13,892 bases of DNA from Solobacterium sp. (GCA_017419465.1 JAFOLE010000172.1:1-13892); one strand, 5' to 3'; numbered from the stretch's first letter, positions 7,157-13,892 are shown. Notes: generated by a model not told the origin, from the sequence alone. A program made the numbers and translations.

Positions 7157-7849
7157 TTATATCCGGATCATCTGATAGCCGATTCCGACATGCGTCTGAA
7201 TCAGAGAGACATTCTGTCCCTGTTTCAGCTTCTTTCGAAGCCCGGCCATATAGACGCGCAGAGACACGATATCGGAATCGATCCCGTTTCCCCAGATCCG
7301 GTCGATGATGTAGGAATGGGTCAGCACCTTGCCGACATTCTTCGCCAGCAGGATCAGCAGCTTGTATTCAATGGGCGTCAGATGAAGTTCGGTTCCGTTC
7401 ATTGTCACAAGCGAGGAGGCATAATCGATCTTCAGGTCGCCGTTTTCAAATACCGACTCCTCCAGAGAATCATTCCGGGAATACTGAAGGCGCCGCTGCA
7501 CGGCACGGATCCTGGCAAGCAGTTCCGCAACGGAAAACGGTTTGGTCAGATAGTCATCCGCCCCGCTGTCCAGCGCATCGATCTTATCCTTGTCCTCGCC
7601 GCGCGCACTGATCACAACAATCGGTGTATTTGCCCAGGTGCGGATCGTCCGGATCACTTCGATGCCGTCCATGTCCGGAAGCCCGAGATCCAGAAGGATC
7701 AGATCCGGATGATGCGATGCGCACAGTGAAACGCCGTCCTTTCCGCAGTCTGCGGTAAGAAACGTATATCCGTTGATCTTCAGCGTAATGGAGATCAGGT
7801 TCATGATGGACTTGTCATCTTCTACGATCAGTATCTTGAATTCACTCAT
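7157..7849 (-). CDS. kdpE: KdpE-like OmpR-family response regulator
   Basis: The protein has 230 residues, full length for the family. The receiver domain has the acidic pair Asp11/Asp12, phospho-acceptor Asp54 in LILLDLGLPD, Ser81 and Lys103 (LTKPF). A C-terminal winged helix follows, with LTPIEYKLLILLAKN and the closing VGIGYQMIRI typical of KdpE. Its ATG overlaps the end of the kinase gene by 8 bp, so kinase and regulator are coupled. With no kdpFABC in the window, its likely target is the promoter of its own operon at 12109-12174. It is the last gene of the potassium operon. Confidence 0.92.
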   Translation of the reverse strand: MSEFKILIVEDDKSIMNLISITLKINGYTFLTADCGKDGVSLCASHHPDLILLDLGLPDMDGIEVIRTIRTWANTPIVVISARGEDKDKIDALDSGADDYLTKPFSVAELLARIRAVQRRLQYSRNDSLEESVFENGDLKIDYASSLVTMNGTELHLTPIEYKLLILLAKNVGKVLTHSYIIDRIWGNGIDSDIVSLRVYMAGLRKKLKQGQNVSLIQTHVGIGYQMIRI

Positions 7850-9794
7850 CCGGATTCACCTCCGCCGCTTCCAGTGTGAAGCTGAACACCGCACCATGCG
7901 GCACATTGTCATGCACTTCAATCGTCTGGTGGTGTGCCTGGAGTATCATAGCACACAGATTGAGACCGATTCCCATACTGCGGCAGCTGTCCGACAGTGT
8001 ATGCTTTCCGGTATAGTACAGGGAAAACACATGCGGCTTTTCCGCATCCGGAATACCGTACCCGTCATCGGATACGGAAATACGCACCTGCCTGCCGGTC
8101 TGTTCTTTCCGTATTTCAATATGCGAACCTGCGGGCGTGTACTTGATGGCGTTGTTGATCAGGTTCACGAGCACCACAACGATGAGCTTTGCGTCCATCA
8201 TCGCAAACGTGCTTTCATCCCCGTCACGAACAACAATTTCATGTTCGCTCTGATGCGGGTCAAGGTGCCGCAGCGATTCCTCAATGACCTCTTCAACACT
8301 GACCGGAGAAAGTGTGATATCCGGATCGTTTTCCAGACGCGTCATGGACAGGATATTTTCCATCTGTTCGCTGAGCCAGAGCGCATCATCCTGCAGATCC
8401 GTATATACCTTCTGTTTTTCCTCTTCCGTCATTGCAGTGCTGTTCTGCGAAAGATTCACCGCATTGCCGTACATTGCGGTCAGCGGCGTGCGCAGATCGT
8501 GCGATACCGAGCGCAGAAGACCGGAGCGGAACCGTTCGGTCTCCGCATTGATTTCGGCAGCCTGTTTTTCCCGGCTGATCCGCTCATTATCGAGCGCCAT
8601 CGTAAATTCATTGACGATGGAAAGCAGAATCGATTTTTCAAAGCCGGTCAGATTCCGGCCGTCCATCCGGATTCCCAGGACGCCGTACTTCCGCTCTCCG
8701 GCAAAGATACTCAGATACCGGTAAGCACTGTCGGAATAATGATTCGTAAACGCGCCGGCGTGATGGCCGTTCTCGCTTGTCCACTGCACGGCTTCACGGT
8801 CCGATTCGGAAATGACTTCCGGCGTCCGGTGTTCCGCGGAGCCGGTCTCCTTCCCTGCCGGAATAATGGATCCGTCCGGACCGATCCGGTAATATACAAC
8901 ATCACGGTTCAGAAGACTCGACAGCTGTGTGCAGGTGATCTTTACCATCTCCTCGCTGCTGCTGGCTTTCTGAAGCTGATCGGAAGTATCCAGAAGCACC
9001 TTTGCCTGATAGGCATTCTCCGCCGACTCCCAGGCGATCGACTTCAGCCTTGCGGCAAGCGAACCCGTAATCAGCGCGGCGATGATCGTCACAAAATAGG
9101 TCACCAGATAATTCGGATCATAGACCAGAAGCGTAAAGCGCGGTTCGATGAACAGAAAGTTAAACAGCAGGATGTACAGCACCGCCGCAATGAGACCGTA
9201 CAGCTGATGCGAGGTCAGCACGGAGGCCACCAGCACAGCAAGAATATAGATCGTGATGATATTGGAATTACTGAATGGAGAATGATAGAAAAGATATGCA
9301 AGAATGGTAGCGACCGCCATGATGCCGATCGTCAGTAGCAGATCCCTCACATTGAACAGCTTGTCATTTCCGCGCCGGTAATCCTGCGGAATCGAGGATG
9401 ATTTTGCGTCGGGAATAATGTGGATATTCGTGTCCGGAAGATAGCGGATCAGCTGATCGGGAATACTGCGCACCGCAAAAAGGCGGGGCCTTGCGCTCTC
9501 GCCGATAAAGAGATCCGTAACGCCTGAACGCTTTGCGTATTCCGCAATCGTCAGTGCGATCTCACCGGTCTCCATCGTATCCACATGCGCCCCGCAGTTC
9601 TTTGCCAGGGATATGTTTTCATTCAGTCTTGCATTCGAAGTCCCGCCGGCATTTGCGCTGCCGACATACAGTGCGAGAAAGGTGTCCTCGTTTCCTCTGC
9701 ACATTCTGGCCGCTGCCCGGATCACCCGCTCGTTGCTGGGAGACGCAGACAGGCATACAAGAATCACGTTTCCGGTTTCTCTGATTAATTCCAT
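7842..9794 (-). CDS. kdpD: KdpD-like sensor histidine kinase lacking the N-terminal KdpD domain
   Basis: The protein has 650 residues, against about 890 for full KdpD. Order: USP domain (about 8-128), four membrane helices (about 151-170, 178-194, 197-215, 227-247; DUF4118 region), a GAF-like region (270-400), then HisKA with SHDLRTPLTA (His432), N-box NLINNAIKYTP (544-554), DDGYGIP (576-582) and GIGLNLC (608-614). The osmosensor domain with its Walker motif, normally first, is absent, and no trace of it precedes the start. The USP domain keeps Ser16-x-Ser18, 20 residues, then FLALY (39-43), matching the c-di-AMP motif reported in S. aureus KdpD. It sits behind ktrBA and the small membrane protein. 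Confidence 0.9.
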   Translation of the reverse strand: MELIRETGNVILVCLSASPSNERVIRAAARMCRGNEDTFLALYVGSANAGGTSNARLNENISLAKNCGAHVDTMETGEIALTIAEYAKRSGVTDLFIGESARPRLFAVRSIPDQLIRYLPDTNIHIIPDAKSSSIPQDYRRGNDKLFNVRDLLLTIGIMAVATILAYLFYHSPFSNSNIITIYILAVLVASVLTSHQLYGLIAAVLYILLFNFLFIEPRFTLLVYDPNYLVTYFVTIIAALITGSLAARLKSIAWESAENAYQAKVLLDTSDQLQKASSSEEMVKITCTQLSSLLNRDVVYYRIGPDGSIIPAGKETGSAEHRTPEVISESDREAVQWTSENGHHAGAFTNHYSDSAYRYLSIFAGERKYGVLGIRMDGRNLTGFEKSILLSIVNEFTMALDNERISREKQAAEINAETERFRSGLLRSVSHDLRTPLTAMYGNAVNLSQNSTAMTEEEKQKVYTDLQDDALWLSEQMENILSMTRLENDPDITLSPVSVEEVIEESLRHLDPHQSEHEIVVRDGDESTFAMMDAKLIVVVLVNLINNAIKYTPAGSHIEIRKEQTGRQVRISVSDDGYGIPDAEKPHVFSLYYTGKHTLSDSCRSMGIGLNLCAMILQAHHQTIEVHDNVPHGAVFSFTLEAAEVNPDE

Positions 9795-9833
9795 AATTCT
9801 ACAATCTCTTTTTCCGGGATGAATTGCAACAGA

Positions 9834-10073
9834 TCAGTGGTGCAGTTCCTTCAGTTGAACCTTTGTACGGGCAGTTTCACTGTCAGATTTGAAAAACTGT
9901 CGCAGTTTCTTCTGCCGTGCATGCAGATACTTCATGATCCGCTTCGGGAGCCTGCGGACGTATCTGTGGCGGAGCGGTTCGGGAATCGCAAAGTCCATCA
10001 TGATACTGACAGCCGCATAGACAAGAACGGCGGAAAGAATGAAGCAGCCGATAATAATCAGATTCAGCAGCAT
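9834..10073 (-). CDS. Uncharacterised 79-residue single-helix membrane protein
   Basis: The protein has one hydrophobic helix (about residues 3-26) followed by a strongly basic stretch (35-62, many Arg and Lys) and a mixed tail. An inside-facing C-terminus is expected from the positive-inside rule. AAGGAGG stands nine bases before the ATG and overlaps the ktrA stop, so it is clearly translated as part of the operon; kdpD follows after 39 bp. I do not recognise a family. Its position between a Ktr channel and its sensor kinase suggests a small regulatory subunit, comparable in idea, not sequence, to KdpF. No Cys pair or known motif is visible. Confidence 0.8.
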   Translation of the reverse strand: MLLNLIIIGCFILSAVLVYAAVSIMMDFAIPEPLRHRYVRRLPKRIMKYLHARQKKLRQFFKSDSETARTKVQLKELHH

Positions 10074-10087
10074 ATCTTCAATCCTCC

Positions 10088-10732
10088 TTACAGATAAAAC
10101 AGTTTCTGGATACTCTGCGTCTTGCCGAGCACCAGCATGGTTTCGCCGTACCGCATGACGGTGTCAACGCCGATATTCATATCCATCTTCCCGTTTTTCA
10201 CACCGAGAATATTGATGTTGTATTTGTTCCGGATATCCAGCTCTCCGATTCGTTTTCCATCCCACTCTTTCGGGATTTCCAGTTCAAAGATGGAATACCC
10301 GTCCGTCACTTCGATATAGTTGTGAATGCTTTCCGAACTGAACCGGATCGCGGTCCAGCTGCCGAGCTGACGCTCCGGGAACACCACGGCATCCGCGCCG
10401 TTATGAAGGAGAAACTTCTCCTGCGATCCGCTGGTCGCCCGCGAGACGGTTTTCCTTGCGCCGAGTTCCTCTAGGAGAAACGTTGTCTCCAGGGAACTCA
10501 GGAAGTCATCGCCGATCGCGACAATGCACAGGTCATAATCCTTAACGCCGAGCGATTCCATGAATGTACGGTCCGTACTGTCACCGATTTCCGCACTGGT
10601 CACATATTCAAGTGCCTTATTGATCCGGTCTTCATTCTTGTCCACCAGCATTACCTGATGTCCAAGTTCATGAAGTTTTTCGCAGGTATATCTCCCGAAT
10701 CTTCCGGCTCCGATTACAAGCACATTTTTCAT
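10088..10732 (-). CDS. ktrA: KtrA/TrkA-type potassium channel regulatory subunit
   Basis: The protein has 214 residues with one RCK_N and one RCK_C domain, the KtrA layout (TrkA of E. coli is twice as long). GAGRFG (8-13) and Asp31 at the end of the second strand form the nucleotide-binding Rossmann site for ATP/ADP or NAD. The C-terminal half from about residue 135 is the RCK_C domain, which in several Gram-positive KtrA proteins binds c-di-AMP. It is cytoplasmic and gates the KtrB channel as an octameric ring. It follows ktrB by 13 bp. Confidence 0.92.
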   Translation of the reverse strand: MKNVLVIGAGRFGRYTCEKLHELGHQVMLVDKNEDRINKALEYVTSAEIGDSTDRTFMESLGVKDYDLCIVAIGDDFLSSLETTFLLEELGARKTVSRATSGSQEKFLLHNGADAVVFPERQLGSWTAIRFSSESIHNYIEVTDGYSIFELEIPKEWDGKRIGELDIRNKYNINILGVKNGKMDMNIGVDTVMRYGETMLVLGKTQSIQKLFYL

Positions 10733-10745
10733 TTGTCATACCTCT

Positions 10746-12086
10746 CTATCCGACCGCAATCTTTTCCATCGGATATTTGCGGATCGGCCGCTTTTTCTTT
10801 GAGACAGCCGCATAGACGATCGTCAGGCCGCCGACTCTTCCGAAATACATAAACAGAATCAGAATCGCTTTTGAGACCGGGCCAAGTCCTGGTGTGATTC
10901 CGGTTGTCAGTCCTACTGTTCCAAGTGCAGATGCACATTCGAACATTGCCCGGATCAGCGGAACCGGCTCAGCCAGTGTGATGACCGCAGTTCCCGTCAT
11001 CAGGAGCGCTGTATAGATGAACAGTATGGAGAACGCCTTGTGAATACTTGTCTCATCCAGACGTCTTCCGAAACAGTTCACATCCTCTTTTCTTCGCAGA
11101 TCATTTGCGGCGGCGATGCATACCGCAAAGAGTGTTGTCACCTTCATACCGCCGGCCGTGGAACCCGGCGCGCCGCCGGTCATCATCAGTACAATCGTCA
11201 CTAACATTCCAGTTTCCGAAATTGCGCCGTATTCGAAGGTATTGAATCCTGCCGTACGCGGGGTGACTGCCGCAAACAGGGAATACCAGATCCGATCCGT
11301 CATCCGGAGATTACGGAATTCCACCAGCCAGAAATACAGAAATGTCAGGATAAGCAGAACTGCTGTTGTATAAAGGATGATCTTTGTCTGAAGCCGCAGC
11401 CTCTGCCAGCGGAACCGGTTATCCAGAAGATCCCGCCAGGTAAGAAAGCCGATGCCTCCGAATACAATCAACGCCATGATGACGCCAAGCACCCAGTGAT
11501 TGTGCTGCAAGGAACTGAGAGAGGAGTACTGTCCCCGTATTCCCATCAGGTCAAACCCGGCATTGCAGAAAGCAGATATGGAATGAAACAGCGCATAGCT
11601 CAGTCCTTTTGCAACTCCGAATTCCCGGATGAACGGCGGCGCCAGTGCAATCATGCCGAGTGCTTCCAGCAGTGCAGTTCCGCCGATAAAGAATTTTGTG
11701 AAGCGGATGATTCCGCCGATCTGCGGTGCGGATATTGCCTCCTGCATGACGGTACGCTGATGGATTCCAATCTGTTTTCCGCTGAGCACGATCATGAATA
11801 CACCGACCGTCACAACACCAAGACCACCGATCTGAATCAGAATCAGAATGACCGCCCTTCCGAACAGTGACCAGTAGGTTGCAGTATCCCGTACGACAAG
11901 ACCGGTTACACAGGCCGCGGAAGTCGAAGTAAACAGCGCATCCAGAAACGGTGTGCGAACATGGGATGCAGAAGCGATTGGAAGTGAGAGCAGCAATGCG
12001 CCGGCCAGGATCAGCAGGATAAAACCGACGAGAATTACCCGAAAGGATGTCATCTGGTCCCTGAGAAAGATCCGTAGTCGCAGCAT
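10746..12086 (-). CDS. ktrB: KtrB/TrkH-type potassium-translocating membrane subunit
   Basis: The protein has 446 residues, with four M1-P-M2 repeats. The selectivity-filter Gly residues lie in CVTGL, CNAGFD, RTAGFN and GTVGLTTG, one per repeat. The gating loop MMTGGAPGSTAGGMK is in the third repeat. It carries K+ (often Na+-linked) across the cytoplasmic membrane under KtrA control. It is first in a five-gene operon (ktrB, ktrA, 79-residue protein, kdpD, kdpE). AAGGAGAG precedes the ATG at 12086 by four to five bases. The name KtrB is preferred to TrkH because of size and the single-RCK partner. Confidence 0.92.
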   Translation of the reverse strand: MLRLRIFLRDQMTSFRVILVGFILLILAGALLLSLPIASASHVRTPFLDALFTSTSAACVTGLVVRDTATYWSLFGRAVILILIQIGGLGVVTVGVFMIVLSGKQIGIHQRTVMQEAISAPQIGGIIRFTKFFIGGTALLEALGMIALAPPFIREFGVAKGLSYALFHSISAFCNAGFDLMGIRGQYSSLSSLQHNHWVLGVIMALIVFGGIGFLTWRDLLDNRFRWQRLRLQTKIILYTTAVLLILTFLYFWLVEFRNLRMTDRIWYSLFAAVTPRTAGFNTFEYGAISETGMLVTIVLMMTGGAPGSTAGGMKVTTLFAVCIAAANDLRRKEDVNCFGRRLDETSIHKAFSILFIYTALLMTGTAVITLAEPVPLIRAMFECASALGTVGLTTGITPGLGPVSKAILILFMYFGRVGGLTIVYAAVSKKKRPIRKYPMEKIAVG

Positions 12087-12108
12087 ACTTCTCTCCTTTG
12101 CTGATTTC

Positions 12109-12174
12109 AGTGTAAAAAGACCGGCATTAAGATTGGATTAATGTGGTTTCCCTGCACATTAAGATTTCGTTAAG
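12109..12174 (-). promoter_or_regulatory. Potassium-operon promoter with two 11-bp-spaced TTAA repeat pairs
   Basis: On the minus strand a -10-like TACACT lies at 12114-12109 with no good -35, typical of an activator-dependent promoter. Upstream are two boxes: CATTAAGATTGGATTAAT (12125-12142) and CATTAAGATTTCGTTAAG (12157-12174), given on the plus strand. Within each, TTAA recurs at 11 bp (12127/12138; 12159/12170), and the boxes are 32 bp apart, so all face nearly the same side of the helix. Tandem repeats at 11 bp are the usual site for OmpR/PhoB-family regulators. The binder is inferred to be the KdpE-like protein of this operon. Confidence 0.65.
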
Positions 12175-12179
12175 ACACC

Positions 12180-12209
12180 AAAAAACTCCGGCACATGCAT
12201 GACCGGAGT
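12180..12209 (-). terminator. Intrinsic terminator after the small lipoprotein gene
   Basis: Read on the minus strand, ACTCCGG pairs with CCGGAGT across an 11-base loop, followed by TTTTTT. It lies about 30 bp after the stop at 12239 and separates the lipoprotein genes from the potassium operon promoter just beyond it. Confidence 0.85.
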
Positions 12210-12238
12210 ACTGTCTGTTCTGATTCTGTTTTCTGTAA

Positions 12239-12682
12239 TTACTTCTTACGCGTATATACGAACGTAATCGCAGAATACTGCGCATCCGCACTGTCATCAG
12301 TATATTCCCGTGTCAGCGTGTCTGCGCTCTTGTCATAGGTGACAACCAGTTCGTCACCGGATGCGCCGGTGAAGGTATAGGTATCACCGTCATTTGTCCA
12401 TGTTCCATCTGTTGACGCAACGGTATCACCTTCATAGATATTCAGAGAACCGGTGCCGTCTTCATTAAATGTGTAGTAGCCCTTATCGCCGAAGAGCGAT
12501 GCATTCTCTTCCGGATTCATTTCTGCCGGTTCCTCACCCGGTACGGTCGCGGTAACCTTTGTCAGTTCCCAGTCACCGACGACGGGATTTGCCTCGGACG
12601 CTGCCGGAGCTGCAGAGCTGCCGCAGCCGGCAAGTGTAAGCGCAAGTGCGGATACTGCCGCAAATACTGATAATTTCTTCAT
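12239..12682 (-). CDS. Small lipoprotein with lipocalin-like domain
   Basis: I place the start at 12682 (MKKLSVF), because AGGAGG lies eight bases upstream of it; an ATG at 12706 is possible but lacks a site. The protein then has 147 residues. The signal peptide ends in lipobox LAGC with Cys20, so it is anchored to the outer face of the membrane. After a short Ser/Ala linker the domain reads VVGDWELTKV ... YYTFNEDGTGSLNIYEGD ... GTWTNDGDTYTF ... LVVTYDKSADTLTREY, a beta-rich pattern of lipocalin-like/META-type small domains. Specific function is unknown. It follows the larger lipoprotein gene, with a hairpin terminator in its leader. Confidence 0.8.
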   Translation of the reverse strand: MKKLSVFAAVSALALTLAGCGSSAAPAASEANPVVGDWELTKVTATVPGEEPAEMNPEENASLFGDKGYYTFNEDGTGSLNIYEGDTVASTDGTWTNDGDTYTFTGASGDELVVTYDKSADTLTREYTDDSADAQYSAITFVYTRKK

Positions 12683-12706
12683 ATTCATTTCCTCCTGTTG
12701 ATTCAT

Positions 12707-12740
12707 AAAAAATGAAGGATCCGGCGCAAGCCGGATCCTT
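12707..12740 (-). terminator. Hairpin terminator between the two lipoprotein genes
   Basis: On the minus strand AAGGATCCGGC pairs perfectly with GCCGGATCCTT across TTGC, followed after TC A by TTTTTT. It lies 24 bp after the stop of the larger lipoprotein gene and only about 24 bp before the start of the smaller one, so the latter may depend on read-through unless a promoter overlaps the hairpin (TTGCGC ... TATGAA, 16-bp spacing, is a weak candidate). Confidence 0.85.
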
Positions 12741-12764
12741 TCAAGCTGTTGTTGTAAGAGCAGT

Positions 12765-13541
12765 TTACTCTTCCGGTGTTACATAGTATGCAAGGTCAAA
12801 CACTGCATTTTCCACTTCGTCAACCGTGCCGTCTGTACCTGCATGATACTTTGTGACATACAGGCTGAGTTCCGGCTTCTCAGTGGAGGTCTTGCCGAGG
12901 CTGAGCACCGCATAGTTGGTGCCGTTGACAACCTGGGTTCCCAGTACGGTGATCGGATTCAGTGTGACGCCGAGGAGCTTTTCAGCAGCTGCCTCAAAAG
13001 CGACCATCGTATCTTCTCCTGCCAGCATGCCAGCCGCGCCGGTATCGGCAACGGTCCATCCGCCGAGTGCTGCGCCGTCCGCATTATCCTGTGTGTGGAT
13101 ATCTGCGACATCGATCTGCTTGATGTTTACGAGAGAGATTTCGCCGACGGATTTTTCATTGACGACAACGACATACCATCCGTCAACCGGCTGTGCGGTT
13201 ACGGTTGTGCCGGTCGCAAGATATGCGTAGTTGGTACCGTTGACAACCTGTGTCGCAAGAATGGTAACCGGTGTATAGCCTACACCTGTCAGTCCTTCGA
13301 GCGCTTGCTTAAACCGTGCGACATCGCCGTCTGCCATAATGGAGTTGTACTCTGTGTTAACCGTCCATCCGCCAAGCAGTGCACCTGCATTTTCTGCCGG
13401 TTCTGCCGCTGTTTCTGCGGTCGGTTCTGCAGTTGCTTCAGCTGTAGGTTCTGCCGGCGCTTCGGTCGGTTCTTCTGTCTTTTTCTGTCCGCATCCCACC
13501 AGCATCATTCCGGCGAGAACTGCCATTAAAAACTTTTTCAT
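12765..13541 (-). CDS. Lipoprotein with two tandem cystatin-like domains
   Basis: The protein has 258 residues. The lipobox LVGC puts the lipid on Cys17. A Pro/Thr/Ala/Glu-rich linker (about 22-54) then leads to two repeats (about 55-150 and 157-255). Each starts GGWTV and carries TQVVNGTNYA (97-106; 202-211). Gly-Gly at the start and Gln-x-Val-x-Gly about 40 residues later are hallmarks of cystatins (stefins have the same spacing), as is the repeat length near 95. The clear C-terminal Pro-Trp loop is missing. Family members inhibit papain-like cysteine proteases; activity here is only inferred, and a cystatin-fold binding domain without inhibition is equally possible. AGGAGG precedes the ATG by nine bases, directly after a perfect palindrome. 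Confidence 0.75.
   Translation of the reverse strand: MKKFLMAVLAGMMLVGCGQKKTEEPTEAPAEPTAEATAEPTAETAAEPAENAGALLGGWTVNTEYNSIMADGDVARFKQALEGLTGVGYTPVTILATQVVNGTNYAYLATGTTVTAQPVDGWYVVVVNEKSVGEISLVNIKQIDVADIHTQDNADGAALGGWTVADTGAAGMLAGEDTMVAFEAAAEKLLGVTLNPITVLGTQVVNGTNYAVLSLGKTSTEKPELSLYVTKYHAGTDGTVDEVENAVFDLAYYVTPEE
12910..12938 (-). repeat. DNA-level repeat inside the tandem-domain lipoprotein gene
   Basis: This stretch matches 13225-13253 at 26 of 29 positions; both encode the QVVNGTNYA hairpin. The two copies lie 315 bp (105 codons) apart in the same frame. Nucleotide similarity is much higher here than across the rest of the domains, so the hairpin is either under strong constraint or homogenised by gene conversion. 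Confidence 0.7.
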
Positions 13542-13558
13542 AATGCTTCTTTCCTCCT

Positions 13559-13589
13559 GTGACAGGAATTCCTGTCACTACTGAATATA
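13559..13589 (-). promoter_or_regulatory. -10 box and perfect 20-bp palindrome abutting the ribosome site
   Basis: GTGACAGGAATTCCTGTCAC (13559-13578) is fully self-complementary. On the minus strand TATATT (13589-13584) lies just upstream as a -10 box, which places transcription start at the palindrome's edge, and AGGAGG of the lipoprotein gene begins at its other edge. It could be a repressor operator or, in RNA, an 8-bp stem with an AATT loop next to the SD. Confidence 0.6.
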
Positions 13590-13610
13590 CGTCTTCCCTA
13601 TTCCAAATTC

Positions 13611-13641
13611 CACATTCTGCATGCACATATTCTGCACATAT
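13611..13641. repeat. Short CACAT/ATTCTGCA repeats upstream of the lipoprotein promoter
   Basis: CACAT occurs at 13611, 13624 and 13635, with ATTCTGCA repeated between them. The run lies upstream of the -10 box at 13584-13589 and may be a regulator site or low-complexity drift. The rest of 13642-13729 shows no gene and no convincing terminator for the amylase gene. Confidence 0.35.
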
Positions 13642-13729
13642 TTTTCCATTTTCCGTAAGGAAGCGTTTTCATCGCCTTCACAGGCAGATCAGCCGCTCAG
13701 GTATGCATCATATTTCAAATACAGATCTG

Positions 13730-13892
13730 TCACTTCTTTGTATAAAAGCTTACCGATCCGCCGTTGCAGCGGAAGACCGCGTTTCCGTCACTGCCGATCG
13801 TTACCGGCTCCTTCACATTCCCGGAGCGGTCGATCCATGTCTCTCCTGCATGTATGGTTCCGACATACATATTCTTTTCACCGGCTTCATGA
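13730..13892 (-). CDS. Alpha-amylase, GH13 family (3' end only)
   Basis: Hand translation of the minus strand gives 53 residues ending in a stop at 13730-13732. It contains NMYVGTIHAGETWIDRSGN, then a Pro-Val-Thr-Ile segment and NGGSVSFYTKK. This closely follows the C-terminal beta-sandwich of Bacillus liquefying amylases (which end MYVG..NAGETW.D.TGN ... NGGSVSIYVQR), subfamily GH13_5. The enzyme hydrolyses alpha-1,4 links in starch; whether it is secreted depends on the N-terminus, which lies outside the window. The two lipoprotein genes follow on the same strand after 188 bp. Confidence 0.85.
   Translation of the reverse strand, partial: HEAGEKNMYVGTIHAGETWIDRSGNVKEPVTIGSDGNAVFRCNGGSVSFYTKK

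Noticed and set aside
7773..9338. A 521-residue open frame on the plus strand opposite kdpD.
   Set aside because: It is an antisense shadow rich in His/Arg with no domain; the minus strand carries complete kinase motifs.
12087..12180. Considered a c-di-AMP (ydaO-type) riboswitch before the potassium operon.
   Set aside because: The leader is under 30 bases from the probable -10 box, far too short for that RNA.
12843..13529. A Cys-rich open frame on the plus strand opposite the tandem lipoprotein.
   Set aside because: The apparent Cys repeats are the antisense reading of the Pro/Thr/Ala/Glu linker, with no start signal.

Overview
The window looks like chromosome of a low-to-mid GC Gram-positive anaerobe (Bacillota; a gut-type clostridial or erysipelotrichal lineage is my inference). 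The reasons are strong AGGAGG-type ribosome sites, short intergenic gaps, KtrAB-type potassium uptake, lipoproteins with Gram-positive-style lipoboxes, an FchA/FolD folate pair and the end of a Bacillus-type alpha-amylase. I see no phage, IS, CRISPR, tRNA or rRNA.

Region 1 (1-6413) reads as one tetrahydrofolate-linked catabolic locus around a PucR-type regulator. On the minus strand lie fchA (cyclodeaminase/cyclohydrolase family) and the start of folD, overlapping by 8 bp. Divergent from them is a 71-residue protein, followed by the regulator on the opposite strand. Divergent from the regulator is a three-gene operon: a short-chain dehydrogenase, a Cys-rich protein with two V4R/ATC-hydrolase-like halves, and a GcvT-like THF-dependent methyltransferase. 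Two near-identical promoter-operator modules (a -10 box, 8 bp, then ATTC-N8-GAAT) precede the 71-residue gene and the operon, which suggests one regulon. The likely theme is removal of a one-carbon unit from an unknown methylated substrate onto THF, followed by oxidation through FolD/FchA.

Region 2 (6440-7078) is a stand-alone RpiB/LacA/LacB-family isomerase, similar in length and motifs to the DhuI-type uronate isomerases.

Region 3 (7157-12174) is a potassium operon on the minus strand: ktrB, ktrA, a 79-residue one-helix membrane protein, and a KdpD/KdpE-like two-component system. There is no KdpFABC. The kinase lacks the usual N-terminal KdpD domain and starts at the USP domain, where it keeps a near-perfect copy of the c-di-AMP motif described for Staphylococcus aureus KdpD. 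Two pairs of TTAA direct repeats at 11-bp spacing sit in the promoter, as expected for an OmpR-family response regulator. This suggests that a Kdp-type sensor has been rewired to control a Ktr channel.

Region 4 (12180-13892) carries two lipoproteins on the minus strand and the C-terminus of a GH13 alpha-amylase. The larger lipoprotein has two tandem domains with cystatin hallmarks (GG, then Q-V-V-N-G about 40 residues later). Its start is preceded by a perfect 20-bp palindrome touching the ribosome site.
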